From IMG/VR virus record IMGVR_UViG_3300031673_004415, positions 1 through 24,111 of that record: a DNA stretch of 24,111 nucleotides. The stretch is one strand, 5' to 3'. This document shows, in pieces, positions 1-7,075 of the stretch. The notes beneath the pieces are model-generated. The model saw only the letters and a list, made by a program, of their open reading frames with translations. It had not been told where the DNA came from and did not search any database. Position 1 is the stretch's first letter. Every line of letters begins with the position of its first letter. The position numbers and the translations under genes were made by a program. Source of the DNA: a virus.

Positions 1-1839
1 ACTATCATTACTATTATTAGGACCCGTTTGTGAACCAGTTTCAGCATCTCGGCCAAATAAAATTTTGGCAGTTATACCACCAACATTACTAACATCAAAG
101 GTCTCCGTTGTAGTTGAGTCTAAAACAACGGTATAACGATCCTCAGTTATACTCTTAATTTTAAAATATTTTTTTTCAGCTAAGTAATCACCCTCACTAC
201 CTAACTTAGGGTTTACATATATCCAATCATTTTTTGTATAAGTAGTTTTAACTCCAGAATAAACTTTATTTATTCCAGCATCATTTACCATATATCTTTT
301 AATTAAATTAAAAGTATCAATATCCACAACACCAGCCACCGCATTAGGTAAATCATTTCTATATTTAGTTTGAAAATCTATTACCGCAGTTTCAGTACCC
401 GTTTCAAATTTTCCATTAACAGGTATACCTAATTTTTGTTGTATTAATCTAACGTCATCACCTTTAGATTTTTTTGCTACCGATAATTCAAAAGCCGGTG
501 CTGGTATTGCCATTATTGATGCATAAGTTTCATCATCAACAACACCATCAATTCTTTTTAATCCTTTTTCTTTTTGGTGTTTAATTACTGCAGCTAATAC
601 CTGTGGACCAAAAGTAGGATTTTTTTCCGCAGGTAATCCTAATTTACTCATTATATTACCAACTTCCACACCTCTCTGTGGTTTGTCCTTATCATACTTT
701 AATTCAATCTCAGTTAATAAATTGTGTCTGAAACCTTTATGTCTATAACTTTCATTTGTTGCAAATTTCTTTTCACGTTCAGGATCTGTTGTTAATGCAA
801 TATTACCATCAATTACTATAACATCATCGTATTTCCAAATATCACTTTGAGATATTGACCATTTAACCCATTGTTCAGTTGTTGCATCAATCAGTAAAGG
901 TAATGTTTTATCAGTTTTTAAAAATTTAACAGGTTGTATGGTAGCATCATCATTTTTTACCATGATACCATATAAATATTTATCAATATTAGGATTATTT
1001 GTAAGTAAACTATAAACAGAAGAATTACCTTCATTAGTAGTTATTGTTTCATTTTTACCCAAAGCAGGATGTTTAGTTATCCAACCTTGATCATCCCAAC
1101 TACCTCCACCAGTAAGTTTTACTTTTAAATCTGCATCATTTTTATTTTTATCCTCAGCATCTTTTTTCTTTTTATCCGCAGCATCTTTAGTTATTTTATA
1201 TTTTTCTTCAAGTTGTTTTTTCCATACTCCATAATATTCATTACTATCACTTACCGCAATTGAGTTTTCAAATAAAGTTTCAATTGTTGTATAAAATTGA
1301 TTCCTTGCACCAGTTTTAGCATTTTCAATACCATAGTCACCACCAAATGATAGTGCACTAGTTCCAACCATACCCAAAGGGTATTTCCCCCCATTAAGTT
1401 TTTTAAATTTTGCATTTGCTGCACAAAAAGTGGGGAAATCACCTAAATTCTCAAGTCCTGAATTAATACTCTCAGTATTCATTCCGAATTCTAATAATTC
1501 ACCAAAAAGGTTCTGAGTAACATTACTTAGAGCACTTCCGGATTTAGTTGGTTTACCCATATATGTTTTTCCACAATAAATATTAATCAGTTCTTTTGCC
1601 GACTTTGAATCTTTATATATTTTTGCATTTTCTAAATATTCAAAACAAATTCCTCCCTCCGGACATGGTTCGTATGTCATACCAGTTACAATAGCTCCTT
1701 TGGGTACGGTTCCATGTTTAGATTTAGTTGTTATATCATAAGGAGTCACTTCTTGTAAATCCTCATTTAACAAACCATAACTTTCATTTAGACTTTGTCT
1801 AACAATACTTTTTAATAAACTATCTGTTATTCTTCTCAT
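1..1839 (-). CDS. Partial protein with two peptidoglycan-binding-like repeats; probable virion or cell-wall-acting protein
   Basis: The frame is open from an ATG at 1837-1839 through the left edge, giving 613 residues with the C-terminus missing. Residues 1-27 form a basic/amphipathic segment (MRRITDSLLKSIVRQSLNES) like the tag on other proteins here. Residues about 208-240 are a Lys/Asp-rich linker. Two modules near residues 386-444 and 458-515 look like PG_binding_1: the second has VRLIQQKLGIPVNGKF, then an FQTKY helix and GVVDIDTFNLI. This fold binds peptidoglycan in endolysins and tail-associated lysins. No catalytic lytic domain is visible in the part present. The start lies 3 bases after the stop of the small gene upstream, which has the same kind of module, so the two are probably co-expressed. 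The exact role (tail lysin, baseplate component or packaged protein) is inference. Confidence 0.85.
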   Translation of the reverse strand, partial: MRRITDSLLKSIVRQSLNESYGLLNEDLQEVTPYDITTKSKHGTVPKGAIVTGMTYEPCPEGGICFEYLENAKIYKDSKSAKELINIYCGKTYMGKPTKSGSALSNVTQNLFGELLEFGMNTESINSGLENLGDFPTFCAANAKFKKLNGGKYPLGMVGTSALSFGGDYGIENAKTGARNQFYTTIETLFENSIAVSDSNEYYGVWKKQLEEKYKITKDAADKKKKDAEDKNKNDADLKVKLTGGGSWDDQGWITKHPALGKNETITTNEGNSSVYSLLTNNPNIDKYLYGIMVKNDDATIQPVKFLKTDKTLPLLIDATTEQWVKWSISQSDIWKYDDVIVIDGNIALTTDPEREKKFATNESYRHKGFRHNLLTEIELKYDKDKPQRGVEVGNIMSKLGLPAEKNPTFGPQVLAAVIKHQKEKGLKRIDGVVDDETYASIMAIPAPAFELSVAKKSKGDDVRLIQQKLGIPVNGKFETGTETAVIDFQTKYRNDLPNAVAGVVDIDTFNLIKRYMVNDAGINKVYSGVKTTYTKNDWIYVNPKLGSEGDYLAEKKYFKIKSITEDRYTVVLDSTTTETFDVSNVGGITAKILFGRDAETGSQTGPNNSNDS

Positions 1840-1842
1840 ATC

Positions 1843-2055
1843 TTATCCTATTAAAGCATTTTTTATGGCCTTAAGGGTTAAAGGTCCTATTTTACCATCA
1901 GGATCCAACCCTGCGTTTTTATTTGAATTTAACCAATTTTGAATATTCACAGTGGAGTAATCTTGAGGCCCTTCTAATAAAACATTAGTCTTTACACCAT
2001 GTTTACTCAAAATGTCTCTGATTTCACTTTCCGTTAATTTTATTTTAGGTAACAT
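1843..2055 (-). CDS. Small tagged protein with a peptidoglycan-binding-like module (70 aa)
   Basis: The 70-residue product has two parts. Residues 1-29 carry the recurring segment KIKLTESEIRDIL and end at NVLLEGP. Residues 33-70 resemble one short PG_binding_1 repeat, with IQNWLNSN followed by DPDGKIGPLTLKAIKNAL, the D-G-K-x-G-x-x-T signature of that family. The gene lies 3 bases upstream of the large gene with two such modules, so they are probably one transcript and may share a structural or wall-binding role. LLE-G fits the consensus of T4-type prohead proteases (hydrophobic-x-Glu then a small residue), so the N-terminal part could be a cleaved propeptide; this is inference. A TATTTATA box stands 28 bases upstream of the ATG. 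Confidence 0.85.
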   Translation of the reverse strand: MLPKIKLTESEIRDILSKHGVKTNVLLEGPQDYSTVNIQNWLNSNKNAGLDPDGKIGPLTLKAIKNALIG

Positions 2056-2083
2056 AAATATTGCTTATTAAATTTATTTATTA

Positions 2084-2091
2084 TATAAATA
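2084..2091 (-). promoter_or_regulatory. TATTTATA box, candidate phage late promoter element
   Basis: TATTTATA on the coding strand, 28 bases upstream of the ATG at 2055. The same octamer at the same 28-base distance precedes the plus-strand gene at 12011. It is one of about ten such boxes in intergenic DNA in this window. The promoter role is inferred. Confidence 0.4.
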
Positions 2092-2114
2092 TAACCATAT
2101 AATAAAAAATAAAT

Positions 2115-2137
2115 AAAAAAAGGGAACATAAGTTCCC
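2115..2137 (-). terminator. Rho-independent terminator (minus strand)
   Basis: A perfect 6-bp stem GGGAAC/GTTCCC (2122-2127 with 2132-2137) and a 4-base loop are followed on the minus strand by seven T. It ends the transcript of the gene at 2203-2469 about 65 bases after its stop codon. Confidence 0.85.
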
Positions 2138-2144
2138 ATTTTAG

Positions 2145-2169
2145 GTCCGACATTGAATATATGTCTGAC
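2145..2169 (-). other. Imperfect hairpin in a 3' untranslated stretch
   Basis: The 147 bases between 2056 and 2202 hold no convincing ORF. Besides the terminator they contain an inverted repeat with 9-base arms (2145-2153 and 2161-2169, eight of nine paired) and a 7-base loop, lying between the stop of the upstream small gene and the terminator. It could stabilise the 3' end or be a small RNA element; no function can be read from it. Confidence 0.3.
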
Positions 2170-2202
2170 TCCACCACCTTATTTTTCTAAACAAGGAAAC
2201 AA

Positions 2203-2469
2203 TTATATTGTTACCAACGCCTCAATTTTACTTTTAACTTGTTCAGTTAAAGAAACTTGTCTAACATTTGTAAAAATAACAGAGTCTTTCAAGACCTTAC
2301 TTGGGATGTGAACCAAGAATGTATCTCCATTGAAGAAACTTAGGTCTTCTTCTAATACCAATGCTCCGTGCACCATCTTCAAAAAGATTTTGAATTGTGT
2401 CTGATCCATGAATGTCTCGTTGATTAAATCACCGAACTTATCACTAACTACTTTTATGTTGAAACCCAT
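2203..2469 (-). CDS. Small phage protein of unknown function (88 aa)
   Basis: I do not recognise a family. The product is soluble, mixed alpha/beta by appearance, with no Cys, signal peptide or membrane segment. It begins MGFNIKVVSDKFGD, with a hydrophobic KIFLKMVHGALVL stretch in the middle. A longer reading starts 9 bases upstream at 2478. I prefer 2469 because a clear host-type promoter box ends at 2483, so transcription should start near 2478-2480; the longer form would be leaderless and the shorter one has a leader of about 10 bases, like the Dam gene in this window. A terminator follows at 2115-2137, so the gene is a single-gene transcript, probably early. Confidence 0.75.
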   Translation of the reverse strand: MGFNIKVVSDKFGDLINETFMDQTQFKIFLKMVHGALVLEEDLSFFNGDTFLVHIPSKVLKDSVIFTNVRQVSLTEQVKSKIEALVTI

Positions 2470-2482
2470 CTTATTCATATAA

Positions 2483-2513
2483 CAAAGATACTAAATTATT
2501 TGACAATAACAAA
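2483..2513 (-). promoter_or_regulatory. Bacteroidota-type promoter (TTTG-N19-TATCTTTG)
   Basis: On the minus strand TTTG (2510-2513) is followed after exactly 19 bases by TATCTTTG (2483-2490). This matches the Bacteroidota housekeeping sigma consensus TTTG/TAnnTTTG. It overlaps the end of the neighbouring gene and drives the gene at 2203-2469. Confidence 0.7.
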
Positions 2514-2828
2514 TTTTCTACCCACTTTTTTTAATGTTCCAACAAAATCATTTTTGTGGTCAATACCTCCCCAAAAACCAGATCCGTCTGACCATACACC
2601 TTTTTTATTATTTTTATAAACCATCTCACCATCAAATGTGATGTATTCAGGTTGGTCATTTTTATTCAAAGCGTAAGCTCTTGTCATTTCTCTATTCTCA
2701 GATGGTGAGTAATTACCTGACCAATCTTGACGACATAAAAATGTTGCTTGTCCAACAACAACAGGATTTCCATCAAATGTTGCTTTCTTGTTGAATTTTT
2801 TCTTGAATGTGTGTATGTAAGTTCCCAT
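2496..2828 (-). CDS. Phage protein of unknown function (110 aa)
   Basis: I cannot name a family. The product is basic and rich in Gly, Asn and aromatic residues (WSDGSGFWGGIDHKNDF near the C-terminus), which suggests a small beta-rich fold. There is no signal peptide and no membrane segment. An ATG at 2852 in the same frame would give 118 residues but would overlap the upstream gene by 22 bases. The ATG at 2828, beginning MGTYIHTFKKKF, lies 2 bases after the stop of that gene and fits the close spacing seen throughout the window, so I use it. The gene forms a two-gene unit with 2831-3022. Confidence 0.7.
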   Translation of the reverse strand: MGTYIHTFKKKFNKKATFDGNPVVVGQATFLCRQDWSGNYSPSENREMTRAYALNKNDQPEYITFDGEMVYKNNKKGVWSDGSGFWGGIDHKNDFVGTLKKVGRKFVIVK

Positions 2829-2830
2829 AG

Positions 2831-3022
2831 TTATATAATTTTTTCTTTCCAAATACGATTTAATTCATCTTCCTCAATTCTCTGACTAAGATCAGAGAAC
2901 ATATTCGTTAACACCTTGACAAAACGAATTCTTTGACTCGCTAATTCAGGGTTAAAACCAATTTCAATAAGTGAATCACTTAGGTGACTATTAACAACAA
3001 TGTATAAAGGAATTGAGCTCAT
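2831..3022 (-). CDS. Small phage protein of unknown function (63 aa)
   Basis: A 63-residue protein starting MSSIPLYIVVNSHLSDS and ending in a charged helix (EEDELNRIWKEKII). The frame extends upstream to an ATG at 3079, but that codon lies inside the terminator hairpin at 3068-3103 and would add a Cys/aromatic-rich tail encoded by terminator sequence, so I reject the longer form. TATATTTG, a match to the host-type -7 box, lies 17 bases upstream of the chosen ATG, consistent with a new transcript starting there. Function unknown; it is followed after 2 bases by the next gene. Confidence 0.65.
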   Translation of the reverse strand: MSSIPLYIVVNSHLSDSLIEIGFNPELASQRIRFVKVLTNMFSDLSQRIEEDELNRIWKEKII

Positions 3023-3038
3023 ATGTTTTTTATTTCTA

Positions 3039-3046
3039 CAAATATA
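3039..3046 (-). promoter_or_regulatory. Possible host-type -7 box (TATATTTG)
   Basis: TATATTTG matches TAnnTTTG and lies between a terminator and the start at 3022. No TTG is present at the expected -33 position, so this is weaker than the other three host-type promoters. Confidence 0.35.
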
Positions 3047-3067
3047 CAAATAAAATTGACACGGCAT

Positions 3068-3103
3068 AAAAAATCCCATAGTTTTTTCTCAAAAAATATG
3101 GGA
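3068..3103 (-). terminator. Rho-independent terminator (minus strand)
   Basis: TCCCATA (3074-3080) pairs with TATGGGA (3097-3103). The stem continues through a T6/A6 pairing past one bulged G to a 3-base loop and is followed on the minus strand by six T. It ends transcription about 100 bases after the Nudix gene. The stretch 3104-3205 contains no ORF. Confidence 0.85.
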
Positions 3104-3162
3104 CTAATATTGATAAACCAATTAATTCGTAGAAAGGAAGGGTATTGGCTGTTTTTGTGTAA

Positions 3163-3170
3163 TATAAATA
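3163..3170 (-). promoter_or_regulatory. TATTTATA box without a downstream ORF
   Basis: Same octamer as in front of several genes here, read on the minus strand. About 60 bases downstream is the terminator at 3068-3103, with no start codon between. It may drive a small RNA or may be chance in AT-rich DNA. Confidence 0.25.
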
Positions 3171-3205
3171 TAGTTTAATTTATTAAAAGTAAATAAATTT
3201 TACGT

Positions 3206-3616
3206 TTAAGATAAAATTTTTGTTAAAATTTTGTATATTTCTTCATTTTCATCTATTGGAATGTCCTCTAAAGTAAAAAACCCACAATCTGAGTGTTCAT
3301 GACCATCTTCCGCTTTATCCAAGTTTGGCATCTTTTTTTCGTCAGATTCATATAAATAGACATAAATTAAACCATTTGGTTTTCCTTCTTCATCTTTCTT
3401 TGTAATGAATCCAACCAAACTTATATCCTCCTCAATCTTAATGTTTGTTTCCTCATAAAATTCACGATAAGCACAATCTTTTGGTGTTTCATTTGCCTCC
3501 AAATGCCCTGTTGGAATAAACCATTTTCCTGAATAAGTTTCGTGGTCAGCTCGTTTACATAACAGAACTTTATTCCCAAATTTTAATATAATACCTGAAC
3601 TTCTATTTGATTTCAT
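3206..3616 (-). CDS. Nudix hydrolase
   Basis: This 136-residue protein hydrolyses, by family, a nucleoside diphosphate linked to another group (for example damaged nucleotides, ADP-ribose, NADH or capped RNA ends) using a divalent metal. The Nudix box is at residues 37-59: G37, E43, then REFYEETNI. It fits G-x5-E-x7-RE-U-x-EE-x-G-U except that Asn replaces the second Gly. Length and strand order (GIILKFGNKVLLCKR, then GKWFIPTGHLE) are those of a minimal single-domain Nudix protein. The substrate cannot be read from the sequence. The gene is transcribed divergently from the DUF192 gene at 3640 across 23 bases and ends before the terminator at 3068-3103. Confidence 0.92.
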   Translation of the reverse strand: MKSNRSSGIILKFGNKVLLCKRADHETYSGKWFIPTGHLEANETPKDCAYREFYEETNIKIEEDISLVGFITKKDEEGKPNGLIYVYLYESDEKKMPNLDKAEDGHEHSDCGFFTLEDIPIDENEEIYKILTKILS

Positions 3617-3626
3617 TATAAGAATA

Positions 3627-3634
3627 TATTTATA
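3627..3634 (+). promoter_or_regulatory. TATTTATA box shared by two divergent genes
   Basis: TATTTATA lies 5 bases before the plus-strand ATG at 3640. The same bases read TATAAATA on the minus strand, 10 bases before the Nudix ATG at 3616. If it is a -10 type element for the plus gene, the transcript would be leaderless. Confidence 0.4.
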
Positions 3635-3639
3635 AGTAT

Positions 3640-3987
3640 ATGGAGTTAATAGTAAATAATAATTTATTCAATGTCAAATGTGTGATGACCACTAAAGACA
3701 TACAAAAAGGTATGATGGGTAAAAAATTTGACAAAACGTTTGATGGTATGTTATTCATAATGAAGGAAGGTGACCATTCTTTTTGGATGAAGAACTGTAT
3801 CATCCCTTTAGATATAATTTTTATAAAAAATAATAAAATCAACAAAATACATAATAATTGTAAACCATGTAATACACCTGAGTGTGATCGTTACACCGGT
3901 AATGGCGATATGGTATTAGAACTTAAAGGTGGTACTTGTATAAAGTATGACATTGCCGAAGGTGATACTATATTATTACAAGATTAA
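3640..3987 (+). CDS. DUF192 family protein
   Basis: This 115-residue protein matches the DUF192 pattern along its whole length: a T-T-K-D-I-Q-K-G-M-M-G segment (the usual T-x-x-E-R-x-x-G-L-M), GMLFIM, SFWMKNCIIPLDIIFI, then VLELKGG and I-A-E-G-D. DUF192 proteins are small beta-rich proteins of unknown biochemical role, found in bacteria, archaea and some phages; many bacterial members are exported, but no signal peptide is visible here. The central MKN-x3-PLDI motif is intact. The gene is one of few on the plus strand and converges on the DHH gene with only 2 bases between the stops. Why the phage carries it is unknown. Confidence 0.9.
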   Translation: MELIVNNNLFNVKCVMTTKDIQKGMMGKKFDKTFDGMLFIMKEGDHSFWMKNCIIPLDIIFIKNNKINKIHNNCKPCNTPECDRYTGNGDMVLELKGGTCIKYDIAEGDTILLQD

Positions 3988-3989
3988 TA

Positions 3990-5546
3990 TTATCTATTAT
4001 TTGGTCTGAATCTCATTTGATTTGATTTTACTGCCGATCTTGAAAATCTTAATCCTTGACCTTGTTTTCTAGCATTTCCTAATGACCTTGCGTGTTCCGT
4101 CATTTCAACTTCAAAATTTGGTTCATATCTATTACCACTATCATTATTAATTTTTTCTTTCAAAACTCTAACAAATTCATTCTGTACCATCTTGGTAAAT
4201 TTAATATAAGGTGTATCATCTGACTCTTCATTATATTTGTATTTATCTTTAGGTGGTCTTTTAGATCTACCTAAATAACTTAAACCAGAAATGTTAGTAA
4301 TACATTTATGTCCCCCACTATTAGATTGAATTAAATCCCAAGCGTTTACACTAATAGAATCTAACATTCTCATTTCTTTATCTGTTAAATTACTGAATGG
4401 TTTTTTCATTGCCACTTCAACATCACCAAGTATATCTTCCCCATCGGCCATTTGTTTAAATTCTTTACCATATAAGGCGTTAAAATCTCTAAATGTAAAA
4501 CCAACTGATTGTTCACCAAAACCTTTTCCTGATTCTGATATCCATTTTATTGTAGATAATGAAATGTCCTTATCTTGTAATTGTGATTTCCACTTGTTTA
4601 AGACATCATCTTTGATCTCACCTAAGTTTACACCTTTAAGTGCTCTTTCTTTCTTAAATGGATTACAAGACGCTTGTACCAACCCTAACGGCCAAGCAAT
4701 CACCAAGAAGTCCGCATCAGGATTATTTCTGAATGGTGTGTATCTATCATATGATCCTGGTTTCATCATACTACCTCCACCATACTGAACTATAATTTTA
4801 TCATCAACTTTAACATTCTTGTGAGTTTTCATTGTTTGAACGTAACTCTCTTTGTTTTTTTCTAAATCTCCAACATCAGCATAACTTTTTTCTTTGATCT
4901 GAGATCTGATGTTTAACAATATACTTAATAACGATGGATTTGCATTCATCACAATATTTTCCAAGAACCCTGGTTTGTTTTTGAATGCCAATAATAATTT
5001 ATTGGCAACCATACCCATTATCATTTTGTTTCTTTGTAGTGATTGATCCTTATCTACCTTAAACAAATAGTTCATTACTTGTTCAGGACTAATATCATAT
5101 TGAGCATAATTTGCTGAGTCAACCGTAGATATCAAAGTGATATCGTCAGATGGGAAAATATCTCTTGGAGATACGGTTTGAGATATTGTCTCAACGTTAG
5201 ATCTTGACGATTTAAAATTAGTTGAGGTACCTTGTTCAACTCCCGCTTGTGTGTCGTGGTGGTCCGTATGTATAATAAACATTGGTTTACCGTGAGCAAA
5301 GTCAACTAACACCGGCATAACATCACCCTCAGCGTCCAACTTCTTAATTGCAAATTCCTTATCACCATATTGGATAATCTCAGAGTCAACAACTTTGATT
5401 CCATTTTGTTCTAAGTAACTTTTCATACCTAAAGCAGTGGTTACACCATCTAAATCTTGGTGAAAATATATCTTAGCCTCAGGGTATCTTTTAGATAATT
5501 CCCTGATGTTTCTTATTCCCGATTCCGTTATTAACTTTTTCTTCAT
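3990..5546 (-). CDS. DHH-family phosphoesterase-like protein (518 aa)
   Basis: The N-terminal domain is DHH-type: HQDLDGVTTA at residues 29-38 (D31 and D33), VDFAHG with D82, and HTDHHDT with D95-H96-H97. Near residue 411 is SGGHKCITNISG, resembling the GGH motif of the DHHA1 domain. These are the metal- and substrate-binding motifs of RecJ nucleases, oligoribonucleases and cyclic-dinucleotide phosphodiesterases. The segment between the two domains (about 110-400) is long and not recognised. The C-terminus is Arg/Gln/Asn-rich and probably disordered. Residues 1-15 (KKLITESGIRNI) resemble the E-S-x-I/L tag on other proteins here. The substrate is unknown; nucleic acid or nanoRNA is the likeliest. 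A TATTTATA box lies 3 bases before the ATG. Confidence 0.85.
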   Translation of the reverse strand: MKKKLITESGIRNIRELSKRYPEAKIYFHQDLDGVTTALGMKSYLEQNGIKVVDSEIIQYGDKEFAIKKLDAEGDVMPVLVDFAHGKPMFIIHTDHHDTQAGVEQGTSTNFKSSRSNVETISQTVSPRDIFPSDDITLISTVDSANYAQYDISPEQVMNYLFKVDKDQSLQRNKMIMGMVANKLLLAFKNKPGFLENIVMNANPSLLSILLNIRSQIKEKSYADVGDLEKNKESYVQTMKTHKNVKVDDKIIVQYGGGSMMKPGSYDRYTPFRNNPDADFLVIAWPLGLVQASCNPFKKERALKGVNLGEIKDDVLNKWKSQLQDKDISLSTIKWISESGKGFGEQSVGFTFRDFNALYGKEFKQMADGEDILGDVEVAMKKPFSNLTDKEMRMLDSISVNAWDLIQSNSGGHKCITNISGLSYLGRSKRPPKDKYKYNEESDDTPYIKFTKMVQNEFVRVLKEKINNDSGNRYEPNFEVEMTEHARSLGNARKQGQGLRFSRSAVKSNQMRFRPNNR

Positions 5547-5549
5547 AGT

Positions 5550-5557
5550 TATAAATA
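5550..5557 (-). promoter_or_regulatory. TATTTATA box next to the start codon
   Basis: TATTTATA ends 3 bases upstream of the ATG at 5546. This is so close that, if it is a -10 type element, the mRNA would be leaderless; alternatively it acts in translation start. Confidence 0.4.
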
Positions 5558-5590
5558 GTTTTTAACAAAAAAAAGTTTGCAAATAATAAA

Positions 5591-5638
5591 TTAAAACTCA
5601 GAGATGGTGTGATCTCCCCATTCATAATCATCTTCCAT
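5591..5638 (-). CDS. Possible 15-residue acidic mini-ORF
   Basis: ATG to TAA encodes MEDDYEWGDHTISEF. It sits alone between a terminator (5673-5698) and the DHH gene, with a TATTTATA box 14 bases upstream. It is the only ORF in the 138-base gap 5547-5684. It may be a real small peptide, a leader, or chance; no family evidence. Confidence 0.2.
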   Translation of the reverse strand: MEDDYEWGDHTISEF

Positions 5639-5652
5639 AATAAATAATTTGT

Positions 5653-5660
5653 TATAAATA
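5653..5660 (-). promoter_or_regulatory. TATTTATA box after a terminator
   Basis: Placed between the terminator of the methyltransferase gene and the DHH gene, in the context GTATTTATAAC, similar to the box at 5550. It could start the transcript for the mini-ORF and DHH gene. Confidence 0.35.
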
Positions 5661-5672
5661 CTACGTAAAAAT

Positions 5673-5698
5673 AAAAAATCCCATTTAATTAAATGGGA
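5673..5698 (-). terminator. Rho-independent terminator overlapping a stop codon
   Basis: A perfect 8-bp stem (TCCCATTT with AAATGGGA, 5679-5698), an AATT loop and six T on the minus strand. The TAA of the methyltransferase gene (5685-5687) lies in the stem and loop, so the hairpin encodes the last residues of the protein. It ends the long operon that starts at 10351. Confidence 0.9.
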
Positions 5699-6536
5699 GT
5701 TCTTTTATTTGTTCTAAAGCTTTGAAATAATTAATTCTTGTTTCGGCAATTTGTTTGTAATTCTCACTCAACTCAATACCTAACCACCTACGTTCTAATA
5801 TCTGAGCCGCCACTAATGTTGTTCCTGAACCAGCAAATGGATCTAATATTACATCGTTCTTGTAGGATAGTATCTTAATAGCTTTGGTCGGTATGTCCAT
5901 TGAGAAAGTCGCCTTGGTGAGTGATTTAGTATCTGCAAAGTAATTCCACTGACCAAACACAAGTTCCATAAACTCTTTCTTATCCTTCTCCTCATATACA
6001 ATTTTTTTCTTTAATGACCCATCTTCCTGTTCAATGTCAGTAGGTGTCCCTTTCCACTGAGGTTCTCCTTTAACCTTTTTAATGTGGTGTTTTTTGTATG
6101 CCAATATTACACACTCCTTTGGATTATAAATATACGGACTTGATGGACTCATCCAAGAACCCCAAGCAGTAGTCTTACTTCTATGTGGCGATTGTTCTTC
6201 AAGATCAACGATACCAAAGAATCCAAATCCAATTTGTTTCATTAACTGGTACATCTCAGAAACAAAGAAAATTCTCCCACCTTTCTTTTGTCTGTTAATC
6301 TCATAAGGAATGTTAAGAGCAATACGACCATCATCCTTTAACACGTTGTAAGCCTCAGTTAACCAGTTCTTAGCGAATACTAAATACTCATCAAATTCAA
6401 CATCATCGTCGTGAACATCATAAGCAATACCGACACCATATGGAGGTGATGTACAAATTAAGTCCACAGATCCTTCAGGTAATGTTTTCATTACTTCAAT
6501 ACAATCCCCACTTATAATTTTTCCTGTTTCTATCAT
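5685..6536 (-). CDS. DNA methyltransferase, beta class (N4-cytosine or N6-adenine)
   Basis: The 283-residue enzyme transfers a methyl group from S-adenosylmethionine to an exocyclic amino group in DNA. The catalytic motif IV is TSPPYG at residues 29-34, and the SAM-binding motif I is LDPFAGSGTT at about 231-240. This order (catalytic first, SAM-binding last) defines the beta class; S-P-P-Y is common in N4-cytosine enzymes but also occurs in N6-adenine ones. The variable part between the motifs (about 120-200) should hold target recognition. No restriction nuclease is adjacent, so protection of phage DNA or regulation is more likely than a restriction-modification pair. It is the last gene of the operon, 5 bases after the acidic 68-residue gene, with a leader ending AAATAAAAAA. 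Confidence 0.93.
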   Translation of the reverse strand: MIETGKIISGDCIEVMKTLPEGSVDLICTSPPYGVGIAYDVHDDDVEFDEYLVFAKNWLTEAYNVLKDDGRIALNIPYEINRQKKGGRIFFVSEMYQLMKQIGFGFFGIVDLEEQSPHRSKTTAWGSWMSPSSPYIYNPKECVILAYKKHHIKKVKGEPQWKGTPTDIEQEDGSLKKKIVYEEKDKKEFMELVFGQWNYFADTKSLTKATFSMDIPTKAIKILSYKNDVILDPFAGSGTTLVAAQILERRWLGIELSENYKQIAETRINYFKALEQIKELPFN

Positions 6537-6541
6537 TTTTT

Positions 6542-6748
6542 TTATTTAATACTTTCTAAATAATCCCATACTTCATTTGAAAACTCTTCGTAAAGGTCTC
6601 CATCCTCATCATCCGATAAATCAACAATGTATTCATCAACACAATGTTCAACAATCATCTCGTGTATTTCCTCAAACTCTTTATCAGTTTGTTTTAAGGC
6701 ATCATATTGATCCTGAATATGATTTTTTTGTTCTTCTGTTAGTTTCAT
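6542..6748 (-). CDS. Small acidic protein of unknown function (68 aa)
   Basis: The product is strongly acidic and predicted helical (MKLTEEQKNHIQDQYDALKQ at the start, then a DLSDDEDGDLYEEF cluster). No motif, membrane segment or metal site is recognised. Acidic phage proteins of this size can be DNA mimics or inhibitors, but nothing here proves that. The gene lies 6 bases after the membrane-protein gene and 5 bases before the methyltransferase gene, so all are translated from one transcript. The leader ATTTAAATAAAA before the ATG is the A-rich type seen at other starts here. Confidence 0.8.
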   Translation of the reverse strand: MKLTEEQKNHIQDQYDALKQTDKEFEEIHEMIVEHCVDEYIVDLSDDEDGDLYEEFSNEVWDYLESIK

Positions 6749-6754
6749 TTTTAT

Positions 6755-7075
6755 TTAAATTATACTTGTTATTGCTTGAGCTAGTTTATATCCTGTGAAG
6801 GCACCTATTGCGGCCGAACCCGGTAAAACAATAAACTTACCCAACATAGTTTCATATTTTTTCCTATTAACAATATAAGAAATTAATATATAATAAGCAA
6901 TGTAGTTGATTAAAACCAAAAAGTCCAGTTCTTTTGCCACAAAAACTACAATTGAGTTTCCAAGAAATCCCCACATAAAATTAATAAGGGTTTCACGAAT
7001 AAGTTCACCGGGAGTTGTTATTGCCCCTAACACATTTATCTCTTTTGATAAACCTTTTTTATTTTTCACCACCAT
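6755..7075 (-). CDS. Small membrane protein (106 aa)
   Basis: The sequence has a polar N-terminus of about 25 residues and then about three hydrophobic segments: near residues 33-48 (FMWGFLGNSIVVFVA), 50-68 (FLVLINYIAYYILISYIV) and 82-105 (FIVLPGSAAIGAFTGYKLAQ). It is therefore probably an inner-membrane protein. Size and topology would allow a holin-like role, but there is no lysis neighbour and the C-terminus lacks the charged tail common in holins. The 17-base overlap with the end of the sugar-nucleotide dehydratase gene indicates translational coupling. Function unknown. Confidence 0.75.
   Translation of the reverse strand: MVVKNKKGLSKEINVLGAITTPGELIRETLINFMWGFLGNSIVVFVAKELDFLVLINYIAYYILISYIVNRKKYETMLGKFIVLPGSAAIGAFTGYKLAQAITSII

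Noticed and set aside
971-978. TATAAATA inside the first gene (also near 3350 and 6125)
   Set aside because: These copies lie in coding DNA in AT-rich codons and have no start codon at a suitable distance, so I treat them as background.
1251-1442. A short minus-strand ORF of 63 residues inside the first gene, and a suspicion that the region 1-1839 was frameshifted or non-coding
   Set aside because: Translating from the ATG at 1839 gives one open frame of 613 codons to the window edge with two peptidoglycan-binding-like modules. The short ORF is another frame of the same strand.
3023-3079. Longer start of the 63-residue protein at 3079
   Set aside because: The codon lies in the 3' arm and T-run of a terminator, and a host-type -7 box lies between it and the internal ATG.
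5685-6536. A restriction-modification system around the methyltransferase
   Set aside because: Neighbours are an acidic 68-residue protein, a membrane protein and metabolic genes. No nuclease-like product is adjacent.
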